Shown piece by piece: positions 23,525 to 31,371 of a DNA stretch of 38,832 nt; positions within the stretch are counted from its first letter, which is position 1, and each line of letters begins with the position of its first letter. The DNA lies in the NCBI RefSeq assembly GCF_003254465.1, contig NZ_QDFI01000040.1:1-38832 (forward strand). The letters run 5' to 3'. This DNA comes from Meridianimarinicoccus zhengii (GTDB lineage: Bacteria > Pseudomonadota > Alphaproteobacteria > Rhodobacterales > Rhodobacteraceae). A model generated the notes under the pieces. It was not told the DNA's origin. It made no database searches and saw only the letters and a list, made by a program, of their open reading frames with translations. A program made the position numbers and the translations under genes.

Positions 23525-23692
23525 ATGTCGAAGAAGAACGAAACCGGCACGCAACGCCCGCCGTCTGGCGCTAAGGTAGAAATTAATTCGATGGGACCGC
23601 GGCAGCCCGCGAACTCGAAAACGTTCGAGAAGACAATGGGACCGCGCCAGCCGACGCCGCCGAAGCCGCCAACGCCACCAAAGGAAAAGTGA
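23525..23692 (+). CDS. 55-residue Pro-rich peptide, first gene of a rightward cassette
   Basis: ATG at 23525 follows AAGGA by 8 bases; the frame reads MSKKNETGTQRPPSGAKVEI and ends in PTPPKPPTPPKEK before TGA at 23692. It is basic, Pro-rich, probably unstructured, and contains MGPRQP twice, encoded by a 45-base-spaced DNA repeat (23591-23606 and 23636-23651). The stop lies only 2 bases from the ATG of the SLATT-like gene. It is one of only four rightward genes in the prophage. A role as a regulator, cap or activator of the membrane protein is inference. Confidence 0.7.
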   Translation: MSKKNETGTQRPPSGAKVEINSMGPRQPANSKTFEKTMGPRQPTPPKPPTPPKEK

Positions 23693-23694
23693 CA

Positions 23695-24249
23695 ATGACC
23701 CCGGATCGCGACAACATCAGGTTCAACGTTCTGCGCAACGCGCTCTACCACACGGCCCGTCGGCGCTGGTTCGAGAGCTGGAACCGTCGGTTCAACTTCC
23801 TCGTGATCCTTCTTGGCGCCGCGGCCGTCGGCGATCTGGCGACGCGCGCGGGTTTCGATCCGATCTCGATCGGTGTGGCCGTGGCCACCATTGGTGCGCT
23901 CCAGCTCGTGTTCGACTTCAGCGGGCAGGCGCGCGACCACCAGACGCTGCAGCGCGCTTACTACCACCTGCTGGCAGACATCGAGGCCACCCTGAATGAC
24001 ACAGACGAGGATCGCGCCCGCTGGTATGGCGACATGATCCGCATCACCGCCGATGAAGCCCCCACCATGCGCGCTGCCGACGCCCGGGCCTACAACGATG
24101 CAATTGATGCCACAGAAATGGATCCCGATCAGCGCCTGATCGTGCCCCTTCTCCACCAGTTGCTTGCACATTTCGTGGCGTTTGAAGGTCGGAACTATCC
24201 GAAGCTGTGCGAACGCAGCGGCGCGCACCGGACCGGCCAGGAAGCCTGA
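23695..24249 (+). CDS. Two-helix SLATT-like membrane protein
   Basis: 184 residues. Basic N-terminus (NALYHTARRRWFESWNRRFN), two adjacent membrane helices (FNFLVILLGAAAVGDLATRA, about 35-54, and ISIGVAVATIGALQLVFDF, about 59-77), then a cytosolic helical region with ARDHQTLQRAYYHLLADIEA and ADARAYNDAIDA. The order (R/K-rich helix, two TM helices, long amphipathic helices with L-x-x-x-Y-x-x-L) is that of SLATT-type effector domains, which accompany nucleotide-signalling anti-phage systems. Here there is no nucleotidyltransferase beside it, so a superinfection-exclusion role is inferred from fold pattern and place. The ATG at 23695 is 9 bases after AAGGA. Confidence 0.7.
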   Translation: MTPDRDNIRFNVLRNALYHTARRRWFESWNRRFNFLVILLGAAAVGDLATRAGFDPISIGVAVATIGALQLVFDFSGQARDHQTLQRAYYHLLADIEATLNDTDEDRARWYGDMIRITADEAPTMRAADARAYNDAIDATEMDPDQRLIVPLLHQLLAHFVAFEGRNYPKLCERSGAHRTGQEA

Positions 24250-24260
24250 CAGGTTGCCCA

Positions 24261-24473
24261 TCACGCGCCCCCCTTCCAGCCTGCGATAGAGCGGGCGGTG
24301 GCGCGGTGGCAGATACGGCGGGCGCGCATCAGCAGCGCCTGGCCATGATCCCAGGCCAGTTCACGCAGCAACTCGGGCAGCCAGCGCCAGCCGACCATTC
24401 TACACAGACCGAGCCCGGCCTGCCGCAGCAGGTACAGCACGATCTCCTCGCGCCGCGTGTAGAACCGGGCCAT
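24261..24473 (-). CDS. Small early phage protein
   Basis: 70 residues (MARFYTRREEIVLYLLRQAG onward), one amphipathic or weakly hydrophobic helix at about 9-30 (VLYLLRQAGLGLCRMVGWRW) and a basic tail ARRICHRATARSIAGWKGGA. No family recognised. Its start shares a base with the stop of the 46-aa gene (TGATG), and its stop faces the stop of the SLATT-like gene 11 bases away. It probably ends the short leader part of the early operon. Confidence 0.6.
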   Translation of the reverse strand: MARFYTRREEIVLYLLRQAGLGLCRMVGWRWLPELLRELAWDHGQALLMRARRICHRATARSIAGWKGGA

Positions 24474-24613
24474 CACGCGGTCCGCCGCATCGGGGGCACG
24501 TACCGCCCCACATGAACCCGCCCGCGGATGGCGATCCGCGCCATCCCGCCCGGCAGAATGCGCATCAGCACACCCTGCAGGGATACCGTCCCGATGGTGA
24601 TCGTCGCGATCAT
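24473..24613 (-). CDS. 46-residue early phage protein
   Basis: From ATG 24613, six bases after GGAG: MIATITIGTVSLQGVLMRIL then GGMARIAIRGRVHVGRYVPP. It is beta-prone and basic with no recognised domain. The start shares TGATG with the Cro-like gene stop, and the stop shares TGATG with the next gene, so it belongs to the same operon. Small size limits what can be said. Confidence 0.6.
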   Translation of the reverse strand: MIATITIGTVSLQGVLMRILPGGMARIAIRGRVHVGRYVPPMRRTA

Positions 24614-24879
24614 CACGCACTCCTTACGTCTTGAGTGGGGGTGTCCGGAGCCGGACGGGGAATGTCCGCAGGCCATTCCAGGTCCGCAGGCCAGCGCTCC
24701 GAAAACTTTCGGAGCAGACGATCATACGTCCCGAAGCGAATATCCCGCCCAGGCTTGCGCAGGTGCTTGAAGAAGTCGCCGCGGCCCAGAAGCCGCTGCG
24801 AAATGGCAAAATGCGTCACGCCGTCATGCGACGCGAGCGTGTCCGCGAGGACGGTGAGTTGCTGCTGCGGTGTCATCAT
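24613..24879 (-). CDS. Cro/Ner-like early regulator (candidate)
   Basis: 88 residues from ATG 24879 (a second ATG at 24876). The core GVTHFAISQRLLGRGDFFKH with RDIRFGTYDRLLRKFSERWP could form a helix-turn-helix (about 27-60), though it does not match a named family. It is the first leftward gene, divergent from the repressor across 92 bases, exactly where Mu keeps Ner. An early negative regulator is therefore the natural reading. The C-terminus is Pro-rich (ADIPRPAPDTPTQDVRSA). Confidence 0.6.
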   Translation of the reverse strand: MMTPQQQLTVLADTLASHDGVTHFAISQRLLGRGDFFKHLRKPGRDIRFGTYDRLLRKFSERWPADLEWPADIPRPAPDTPTQDVRSA

Positions 24880-24971
24880 GGCGCAATCTGGCCTTATAGA
24901 GCCATTCCTGTCAAGCGCTCTAAAGCTACAGGCTTTCCAGACTATGCATTTTGGCTTTAAGGAGCCAACCA
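24880..24971. promoter_or_regulatory. Divergent immunity promoter/operator region
   Basis: This gap separates the leftward Cro-like gene from the rightward repressor. It contains an inverted repeat TAGAGC (24897-24902) / GCTCTA (24917-24922), and on the minus strand a TTGACA hexamer at 24911-24916 region facing the Cro-like start. Rightward, AAGGAG lies 7 bases before the repressor ATG. These are the expected sites for repressor and Cro-like binding, but no -10 box is convincing on either strand. Confidence 0.45.
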
Positions 24972-25640
24972 ATGGACATGGAACAGATCCTCGTAACGAT
25001 TGACCAAACCCTTGCAGAGAAGGGCCTTTCGCGCGCTTTTGTGTCCGAGCAGGCAACAGGCAGCACGTCCACGCTCAAGAACCTGTGGGCCTCTCTAGAA
25101 GCCAAGCGAGAACGTCGATTAGGTATTGAAAACGTAAAGTTAATCGCGGATTTTCTTGGCCTTGAGTTCTACGTTGGACCACCCCGCTATCCCTCGTCGA
25201 ACCATGCCATTCTCAACCAACTCGCCGAGCGTGTTGCGGAGTTCCGGACTGATCGTCGGATAGTCCCACTGGATGGGCTGGAGCCCGCGCCGCCTATCTC
25301 GCGCCTCGCATTGCCCGAAGAGTGGTTCATTGACCACGGCATCGCCCCGTCACATGCCGCACTGGTCGGCCAGCATGACGACGCGATGCTTCCCAGTATT
25401 CCGCCGGGTGCAACGGTAGTTATCGACACCTCGATCATCGATCCCGGCACCGCACCTGGGAAGATCTATGCCCTCCGTATCGGCTCTGCTACGCTTCTTA
25501 GGCGATGCGATCCGACCAACCTCGGGCTTGTTGCACGACCCGACAACCCGGCGCACGCGGTCAACACGATATTGCGCCAACACCTCTCCAATGCCCCCGT
25601 TCTCGGCCGGGTGCGGGCGGTAATTTCAGGACTGGACTAG
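24972..25640 (+). CDS. Prophage repressor, S24 fold without the cleavage residues
   Basis: 222 residues. N-terminal helix-turn-helix (LSRAFVSEQATGSTSTLKNL, about 19-38) and C-terminal S24/LexA-like domain (LVGQHDDAMLPSIPPGATVV, then GKIYALRIGSATLLRRCDP). In active members the motif is GDSM with catalytic Ser; here it is DDAM (Ala138). The catalytic Lys of the V-K-R-L motif is replaced by Arg177 (L-L-R-R). The protein therefore keeps the dimerisation fold but probably cannot cleave itself. The ATG at 24972 has AAGGAG 7 bases upstream; an earlier Met at 24951 has none. The lipoprotein gene follows with no gap. Confidence 0.88.
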   Translation: MDMEQILVTIDQTLAEKGLSRAFVSEQATGSTSTLKNLWASLEAKRERRLGIENVKLIADFLGLEFYVGPPRYPSSNHAILNQLAERVAEFRTDRRIVPLDGLEPAPPISRLALPEEWFIDHGIAPSHAALVGQHDDAMLPSIPPGATVVIDTSIIDPGTAPGKIYALRIGSATLLRRCDPTNLGLVARPDNPAHAVNTILRQHLSNAPVLGRVRAVISGLD

Positions 25641-26384
25641 ATGTTTAAGGCACGAAAATCATACATTTTTTTGGCAATTTCCACTCTTGCGCTTGGGGGC
25701 TGCCAAGTGCAATCGAAATCCGAAATATACCTGTCCGACGTCAAAAGGGTTGCTATGGAGGATGTTGAGCTTTCAACGCCGCTTACCTTCAGGTTTGAAA
25801 TCGCATCTTCCAGCGAGTGCCAATCAGCTATCGCAGCGTTGGAACCAGCGCTCGGACAATACTATCAATCAGTTGATATGAGGGGCTGCGAGAACGAAGG
25901 TGTGTATAGCTTTGTGGTGGCTCGTGTCATGGCATCAATGGTTCGCCTTGACAGCGAGAAAGCGGAGACCATCGACCAACCTGTCTACCTTACTGTCATG
26001 CAATGGGATGACGTAGAAGCCTTGGCAGTCGGTTTTGCTTCGACACCTGCTTCAATCGTTGACTTTCAAGCTGCGCTACCAGAACGCGCAACTGACTTCG
26101 TACGAAAAGAACCAGATATCAGGCTCAGCGCTACCGTGCACAATGACATGTCTGGCGTCGTAGATATCATCGTTCAATCTGCGATTGTGAATCAGTATCC
26201 TGTCGCTCCACCCTTTTCCGTAACCTACAAGGTTTCCCGTCGCGACAAGCTTGAGGTTGTTCTTTCAGATGTAGCAAACGCCGCTTTTGTACGTCATGAC
26301 CAACCTGGATTGATCGCCACTTTGCCGTTTGCAGCACTTGGCCTGTCAACGGAGGCACCTGGTAGCGATCCCCAATCACCGTAG
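25641..26384 (+). CDS. Lysogen-expressed lipoprotein (possible exclusion factor)
   Basis: 247 residues with a lipoprotein signal: basic start FKARKSYIFLAISTLALGGC, where the Cys at 21 would be lipidated. The mature part (VQSKSEIYLSDVKRVAMEDV, then two further Cys in SSECQSA and MRGCENEG) is soluble and beta-rich. A resemblance to phage DUF7424-type lipoproteins is from memory and untested. ATG abuts the repressor stop, so both come from the same transcript and the protein should be made in the lysogen. Composition is A+T-richer than the phage core. Lipoproteins in this position often block superinfection. Confidence 0.75.
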   Translation: MFKARKSYIFLAISTLALGGCQVQSKSEIYLSDVKRVAMEDVELSTPLTFRFEIASSSECQSAIAALEPALGQYYQSVDMRGCENEGVYSFVVARVMASMVRLDSEKAETIDQPVYLTVMQWDDVEALAVGFASTPASIVDFQAALPERATDFVRKEPDIRLSATVHNDMSGVVDIIVQSAIVNQYPVAPPFSVTYKVSRRDKLEVVLSDVANAAFVRHDQPGLIATLPFAALGLSTEAPGSDPQSP

Positions 26385-26408
26385 TCGCTCTTGAAAAACT
26401 CACGGAAA

Positions 26409-26684
26409 CCCCAAAATCGCGTCCCAGTTCGAAGCGCCGTCCTGAAGGCGGCGCTGTAGCTATCTGGATGTTTTTGCAAGTTTAATCGCTATCTGGGACG
26501 CTTGAAGGGAACTGGGACGGCGACGTCCCAGTTCGGCGCCTCCATTCTGCCCGGAAACACCCCGTCACGCGCCCCTGAAACCCGGATTAAACACGGATTG
26601 AACGGCACTTAGCGCGATCCTTGACCACACCGCCCCACGGCGCCACACTCGCCCCGCACGGCCCCAAAATCGCCCCGTTCGGCC
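26409..26684. repeat. Probable right-end transposase binding sites of the prophage
   Basis: The core CGTCCCAG occurs four times: direct at 26420-26431 (CGTCCCAGTTCG) and 26524-26535, and inverted at 26491-26500 (ATCTGGGACG) and 26510-26519 (AACTGGGACG). The last two form a perfect inverted repeat, 10-base arms with a GCGA loop (26510-26533). CCCCAAAATCGC occurs at 26409-26420 and again at 26662-26673. Clustered repeats at the phage-host border are what MuA-bound ends look like. The rest of the 509-base gap 26385-26893 carries no gene I can support; a TAAGG/CCTTA palindrome lies at 26734-26745. The exact end base is not determined. Confidence 0.55.
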
Positions 26685-26893
26685 ATCACTGCAGATCTTG
26701 CGCACCCCCACCACGATCCCCCGCCGAACGCCCTAAGGCCCCTTATGTCAAAGGCAGTTGTGCTTCTTCCGGCATCCTCGCCGGTCTTCCGGCTTCACTG
26801 CAGGTATCGGTGTCAACTTACATGCGGCTCGATTTTCCCGTCGTGCTGCCGAATGCGGTTTCGCTGCCCCCGGCCCCCGGCACGGTCCGCCGG

Positions 26894-27892
26894 TCAACTC
26901 TCGGGCTTCGGTTCCTCCAGCAGCGCGGCGGCGCTGCGTTCGTCGGTGATGAATGTGCTCGGCCGCAACGACCTCAGCGTCCCGTGCAACATGGTGATCT
27001 TTTCAGGCCCGCCCGAAATCAGCACCTTGTTGGGCACCCGCGCCAGCCGATCCAGCGGCATGGAGATCGCGCGCGCGTTCACGGGATGGTCGATGGGCCG
27101 CCCATCGCGGTCGAGGAAGTTGTAAAGGATATCGCCCACGGCCCCCGCCTCGATCATGGATAGGCGTTCGGCCTCGGACACGTGGCCCAGCCGGTAGGAT
27201 GTCGTCAGGGTCGAGATTCCGCCGCAGGACAGCAGCGCCACGTCGCAGGTCTCGGCCATCTGGAACACCTGCTCCAGCCCGCAATGCTCCAGCAGCGCAT
27301 GCTTGGTGCGCGGCGAATCGACGATGGCCGGCGCGGTGACGAGGAACCCTTCGGCCTGGAACAGTTCCGCAAACTGCCAAGCGAATTCGGCAGGGTTGAA
27401 ACGCCGCGCCTGGCTGATCCCGCCCAGCAGCGACACGACCCGCACGCCGTCAAGCTGGCGGCCTTCCACGAAGGGCAGCATGGCGTGGAGCGTTCGGCCC
27501 CAACCCACGCCCACCGTGATGTTGGGGCGCATGATCTCGCCCAGATGGGCCCCGGCAGCCGCGGCGATCACGCGCGTCGGGTCGCCATCGGGGTCCGAAA
27601 AGGGCGCCACGATGGCGCGGGTCAGCCCGAAGCGGTCTTCCAGCCGCGATTGCAGTTCCGTCAGGGGCGCGAGATCGGACTTGATGCGGATGACCACCTC
27701 GCCCCGGCGACGGGCCTCGGACAGAAGCCGTGTGATCATGATCCGGTTCACGCCCAGTGACTTGGCGACTTCGGACTGGGTCATGCCCTCGATGTAATAG
27801 AGCCACGCCGCCCGGATGCGCGTCTGGCTTTGCGGGTCGCGCGCGCCCCGGCTCTGCGGGATATGGGGGTCCGCGGCGGAATCCTCGGGCAT
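26894..27892 (-). CDS. SorC-family transcriptional regulator
   Basis: 332 residues. An N-terminal HTH (GMTQSEVAKSLGVNRIMITR, about 35-54) is followed by the SorC sugar-binding domain with VGVGWGRTLHAMLPFV, VVSLLGGISQARRFNPAEFA and CDVALLSCGGI. Such regulators respond to phosphorylated sugars. The ATG at 27892 leaves a 32-base gap behind the E2-like gene, so it is the last gene of the leftward operon and probably autoregulated through the TGAACA/TGTTCA sites in the divergent intergenic region. The prophage lies just beyond its stop. Confidence 0.92.
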   Translation of the reverse strand: MPEDSAADPHIPQSRGARDPQSQTRIRAAWLYYIEGMTQSEVAKSLGVNRIMITRLLSEARRRGEVVIRIKSDLAPLTELQSRLEDRFGLTRAIVAPFSDPDGDPTRVIAAAAGAHLGEIMRPNITVGVGWGRTLHAMLPFVEGRQLDGVRVVSLLGGISQARRFNPAEFAWQFAELFQAEGFLVTAPAIVDSPRTKHALLEHCGLEQVFQMAETCDVALLSCGGISTLTTSYRLGHVSEAERLSMIEAGAVGDILYNFLDRDGRPIDHPVNARAISMPLDRLARVPNKVLISGGPEKITMLHGTLRSLRPSTFITDERSAAALLEEPKPES

Positions 27893-27924
27893 GGGTTCGG
27901 TCCTGAAAAGTGTCTGACCGGGGC

Positions 27925-29322
27925 TTATAGCGGCTGCCCGACAATCTTTCCAACCTCTTCGGGGCATTCGATCTGTGGCATGTGGCCGATATGGTCGAAC
28001 AGGTGCAGTCCGACGCGACCCGGCGCGCGCAGGGCGTGCTGCCACGGGATGATGGCGTCGGCCTTGCCCCAGACGATCCGCGCGGGCGGCACCAGCCGGT
28101 CCAGCGCCGCGGTCAGGTCGAAGCCCTGCGTGCCATCGGGAAAGATTGCGTCGGCCAGCGCCGTCTGCGCGGCGCGCAGGGCCGGGTCCGCGCGGGCGTC
28201 CATGGCAAGGCGCGCGTAGCTGTCCGTGATCCGGCGTGGATCGGCGACCAGCGTCCGCAGCCAGGGCGCAAGGCTGTCGGCGCGGGTCGCCCGGCAGATG
28301 CCCGCCAGGGCCGGGCCGTTGACCTGCGGACCCAGCCCTGCCGGGGCGATCAGCGTCAGGGCGGCGATCTGCCGGGGCCGCGTGTCCGCCAGTGCCAGCG
28401 CCAGCGCGCCGCCCAGCGAGTGGCCCACGAGATGCGCCCGCGCGAGCCCGAGATCGTCGAAGGCTGCACGGACCGCAGCGGCAAGCGCCGCGAAATCCGG
28501 CATGGCATCAGGTGCGGACCGGCCATGCCCCGGCAGGTCGATGCGGATCAGCGGGCGGTCGCCCAGATGCGGCTCCAGCGGCGTCCATGACGTCATGTCC
28601 GAACCGAACCCGTGCAGCAGGACCACGGGCAGGCCCGATCCGCCGCCGCGCCGGGACACCGCCAAACTGCCGCTGCGCTGGGGCTGCGCCGGGGTGGCGG
28701 TCGTCAGCAGGGCATCGATATCGGCCCGTTGAACCCGCCCGCGGGGCCCCGAGCCCGCGATGCCTGCCAGATCGATCCCGGCGTCCCGCGCCCGTGCCCG
28801 CGCGGCGGGGGTCGCCCGTGGTCGATCGCCGCATTCCGGATCGGAGTCGCCGGCACGAGGGGCCAAGGCGTCGGCCTGTTCCTGAGGTGCCGCTCCTGCC
28901 CGCGCCAGGGGGGCGTGCGCGCCGCGGTCCGGATGGAGGGGCCCGCCCCGTGCGTCGCGCCGTCCCGCGTCGTCCGCCGCATGTGCGCTTGCCCGCCCGT
29001 CTTCCCCAGGCGCCCCGGACCCGGCATTGCCGGGCGCCGGGGCCTCCGACGCACCGATCTCTGCCGGGGACGGGCCGACCGCCTCATCCGCCGCGTAGAG
29101 CCACGCGACCGGCTTGCCGATGGGCACTTCGGTCCCTTCCGCGGCACGGTGGTGCAGGATGCCCGCGGCTTGGGCCTCGACCTCCATAGCGGCCTTGTCG
29201 GTTTCGATGTCGAACAGCGGGTCGCCCTTGGCGACCTGTGTCCCCTCGGCCACGTGCCACGCGACGATGCGACCCCGGTCCATGTCCATGTCGACCTTGG
29301 GCATGATGACCTCGACGGGCAT
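27925..29322 (-). CDS. acoC: E2-like lipoyl/alpha-beta-hydrolase protein (AcoC type)
   Basis: 465 residues in three parts: a lipoyl domain (about 1-78, Lys43 in DIETDKAAME), a Pro/Ala-rich linker, an E3/E1-binding-like segment (ATPAARARARDAGIDLAGIA, about 170-206), and an alpha/beta-hydrolase fold (LPVVLLHGFGSDMTSW; Ser302 in VGHSLGG, Asp422 in GKADAI, His447 in HIGHMPQ). This replaces the usual acyltransferase domain, as in acetoin dehydrogenase E2. It would take the acyl group from E1 via lipoamide to CoA; how the hydrolase domain helps is not settled. It is longer than Pseudomonas AcoC (about 370) because of the added binding segment. Overlaps acoB by one base. Confidence 0.88.
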   Translation of the reverse strand: MPVEVIMPKVDMDMDRGRIVAWHVAEGTQVAKGDPLFDIETDKAAMEVEAQAAGILHHRAAEGTEVPIGKPVAWLYAADEAVGPSPAEIGASEAPAPGNAGSGAPGEDGRASAHAADDAGRRDARGGPLHPDRGAHAPLARAGAAPQEQADALAPRAGDSDPECGDRPRATPAARARARDAGIDLAGIAGSGPRGRVQRADIDALLTTATPAQPQRSGSLAVSRRGGGSGLPVVLLHGFGSDMTSWTPLEPHLGDRPLIRIDLPGHGRSAPDAMPDFAALAAAVRAAFDDLGLARAHLVGHSLGGALALALADTRPRQIAALTLIAPAGLGPQVNGPALAGICRATRADSLAPWLRTLVADPRRITDSYARLAMDARADPALRAAQTALADAIFPDGTQGFDLTAALDRLVPPARIVWGKADAIIPWQHALRAPGRVGLHLFDHIGHMPQIECPEEVGKIVGQPL

Positions 29323-30329
29323 CAGACGCGGCCCTTCGCCAGATCCCGCGCCGCCGAAAGGATACCCGGCACCTGCGGCACCGCGGCCTTTTCCAGTTCC
29401 GGGTTGTAGGGGATCGGGCATTCCGCCCCCCCGAGCCGGATGATCGGCGAATCAAGGTAATCGAACGCGTCGCTTTCGGCGACCATCGCGCTGATCTCGG
29501 CGCCGATCCCAAGCGTTTTCACGGCCTCGTGGACGATCATCAGCCGCCCGGTCTTCCGCGCGCTGCCCAGGATCGTGTCGCGGTCGATGGGCCGGACGCT
29601 GCGCAGGTCGATCACCTCCGCGTCGATCCCGTCTGCCTCCATCTCGCGGGCCGCCTCCAGCGCCTTGTGCACCATGATGCCGCTCGCGACGATGGTCAGG
29701 TCGCGCCCGGTCCGCCGGATCGCGGCGGTGCCGATGGGGGTCGTGTAGTGCCCTTCCGGCACCGGCCCCTTCATCTTGTACAGAATCTTGTGCTCGAAGA
29801 TCATCACCGGGTCGGGATCGTCGAGGGCTGCCAGCAACAGGCCCTTGGCGTCCTCCGGCGTGGTGGGCTGCACCACCTTCAGCCCCGGCACATGGGCCAG
29901 CCATGCCTCCAGGCTTTGCGAATGCTGCGCCGCCGCCCCGGTGCCCGACCCCGCCGGGAACCGCATCACCAGTGGCACGGACACGGCCCCGCCCAGCATG
30001 TAGCGCAGCTTGGCCGCCTGGTTGACGATCTGCTCCATCGCCAGCGTGGCGAAATCCGAGAACTGGAATTCGAAGATGGGCCGCAGCCCGGTCAGCGCGG
30101 CCCCTACGGCAACCCCCGCGCCGCCCAGTTCGGATATCGGCGTGTCCATCACCCGGTCGGTGCCGTACTTGTGCACCAGGTCCCCGGTCACCTGGAACGC
30201 GCCGCCATAGACGCCGATATCCTCGCCCATCAGCACGACGCGCGGATCGCGGTCCAGGGCGATGTCCATCGCCTCGCGCAGCGCCTCGGCGTAAGACAAT
30301 TCGCGGACGGCTTCAGTCACGGCGTTCAT
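29322..30329 (-). CDS. acoB: Acetoin-dehydrogenase-type E1 beta subunit
   Basis: 335 residues, transketolase-like beta chain of a TPP enzyme: [60 protein letters not shown], then [20 protein letters not shown] and the C-terminal [20 protein letters not shown]. With E1 alpha it forms the heterotetramer that cleaves the methyl-ketone substrate and loads the acyl group on lipoamide. The sequence does not itself say whether acetoin, pyruvate or a ketose phosphate is the substrate. ATG at 30329 has AAAGGA upstream; the 28-base gap to acoA is short. Confidence 0.93.
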   Translation of the reverse strand: MNAVTEAVRELSYAEALREAMDIALDRDPRVVLMGEDIGVYGGAFQVTGDLVHKYGTDRVMDTPISELGGAGVAVGAALTGLRPIFEFQFSDFATLAMEQIVNQAAKLRYMLGGAVSVPLVMRFPAGSGTGAAAQHSQSLEAWLAHVPGLKVVQPTTPEDAKGLLLAALDDPDPVMIFEHKILYKMKGPVPEGHYTTPIGTAAIRRTGRDLTIVASGIMVHKALEAAREMEADGIDAEVIDLRSVRPIDRDTILGSARKTGRLMIVHEAVKTLGIGAEISAMVAESDAFDYLDSPIIRLGGAECPIPYNPELEKAAVPQVPGILSAARDLAKGRV

Positions 30330-30357
30330 GCGGGCTGTCCTTTGGTCTCCGTGCCGG

Positions 30358-31371
30358 TCATGCCGCCGCCGGGTTGTAAACGTCGCGCGCGACATCGGCG
30401 GGATCGGGGTCGGCACTGTCCGCGGCAAAGGCGATGGCGTCGGCGATCACCTGCTCGGTTTCCGCCTCGATGTCCGCCACGTCCGCATCGGTCAGCACGC
30501 CGTGATCCACCAGCAGCCGCGCGAAGGCCGGGATCGGGTCGCGCGCCATCCAGTCGGCGATTTCCTCCTTTGTGCGATACCGGTTGCGGTCCGACTTGGA
30601 ATGACCGCGCCAGCGGTAGGTGACGTTCTCCACAAGGCTGGGTCCGTCCCCCGCCCGCGCCCGCGCGACAGCCGCGTCCACCGCCTCGGCCACCGCCGAG
30701 AAATCGTTACCGTCCACGGTCACGCCCGGCATGGCATATGCCGCCGCGCGTTCGGCGATGTTCTTGACGGCCGTCGAGCGTTCGGTCGACGTGGACATGC
30801 CGTACTTGTTGTTCTCGCACACGAAGACCACCGGCAGCTTCCAGACCGCGGCCATGTTCAGCGCCTCGTGGAACGCGCCCTCGTTATTGGCCCCGTCCCC
30901 GAAGAAGCACACCGTCACGGCACCCGTGCCCAGCCGCTTGGCCGACAGCGCGGCGCCGACGGCGATGGGCAGCCCGCCGCCCACGATGCCGTTCGCGCCC
31001 AGATTGCCTTTGGTCGGGTCGGCGATATGCATGGACCCGCCCCGCCCCCGGCAATAGCCGGTTTCCTTGCCGAAGAACTCCGCGAACATGCGCCCCAGAT
31101 CGGCGCCCTTGGCCACGCAATGCCCGTGCCCGCGATGGGTCGACGTGATCTTGTCGTCATCCGACAGCGCCATGCAGGAGGCCACCGCCGACGCTTCCTG
31201 CCCGATGGACAGGTGCATCGTGCCGTGGATCAGGCCGCGGGTATAGCTGTTCTCGGCCCCTTCCTCGAACTTGCGGATCAGGTACATCTTGCGCAGCGCC
31301 GCGCGCAGGGTGTCGGCGTCATAGGCGCGGATGGCATAGGGCAGGTTGCCGTCGCGGTATCCGTCAGGCAT
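30358..31371 (-). CDS. acoA: Acetoin-dehydrogenase-type E1 alpha subunit
   Basis: 337 residues. TPP-binding motif from [13 protein letters not shown] (158-170) to VCENN (about 184-188), conserved [13 protein letters not shown] and [12 protein letters not shown] typical of E1 alpha. ATG at 31371 lies 7 bases after AAGGAG; another Met 6 codons upstream is less supported. It overlaps the DRL-like gene by 8 bases, binding the oxidoreductase and TPP enzyme into one transcript. No E3 (dihydrolipoamide dehydrogenase) gene is in the window, so a housekeeping E3 must serve. Confidence 0.93.
   Translation of the reverse strand: MPDGYRDGNLPYAIRAYDADTLRAALRKMYLIRKFEEGAENSYTRGLIHGTMHLSIGQEASAVASCMALSDDDKITSTHRGHGHCVAKGADLGRMFAEFFGKETGYCRGRGGSMHIADPTKGNLGANGIVGGGLPIAVGAALSAKRLGTGAVTVCFFGDGANNEGAFHEALNMAAVWKLPVVFVCENNKYGMSTSTERSTAVKNIAERAAAYAMPGVTVDGNDFSAVAEAVDAAVARARAGDGPSLVENVTYRWRGHSKSDRNRYRTKEEIADWMARDPIPAFARLLVDHGVLTDADVADIEAETEQVIADAIAFAADSADPDPADVARDVYNPAAA

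Larger units (their letters stand above)
1..26690. mobile_element. Mu-like transposable prophage (left end outside window; right end approximate)
   Basis: A continuous phage gene set fills this stretch: MuA/MuB transposition proteins, GemA, Mor, Mu-type head genes (gp27, terminase, portal, gpF, gpI, gpT, gp35, gp36, gpG, gp37) and P2-type V-W-J baseplate genes, with an immunity region at the right. Nearly all genes run leftward and overlap by a few bases. The right boundary is inferred from repeated CGTCCCAG motifs that stop near 26.68 kb, before host metabolic genes start at 26.89 kb. The remaining tail genes and the other end must lie left of position 1, so the target-site duplication cannot be checked here. 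The head genes I can read look intact, so the element may be functional. Confidence 0.92.
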
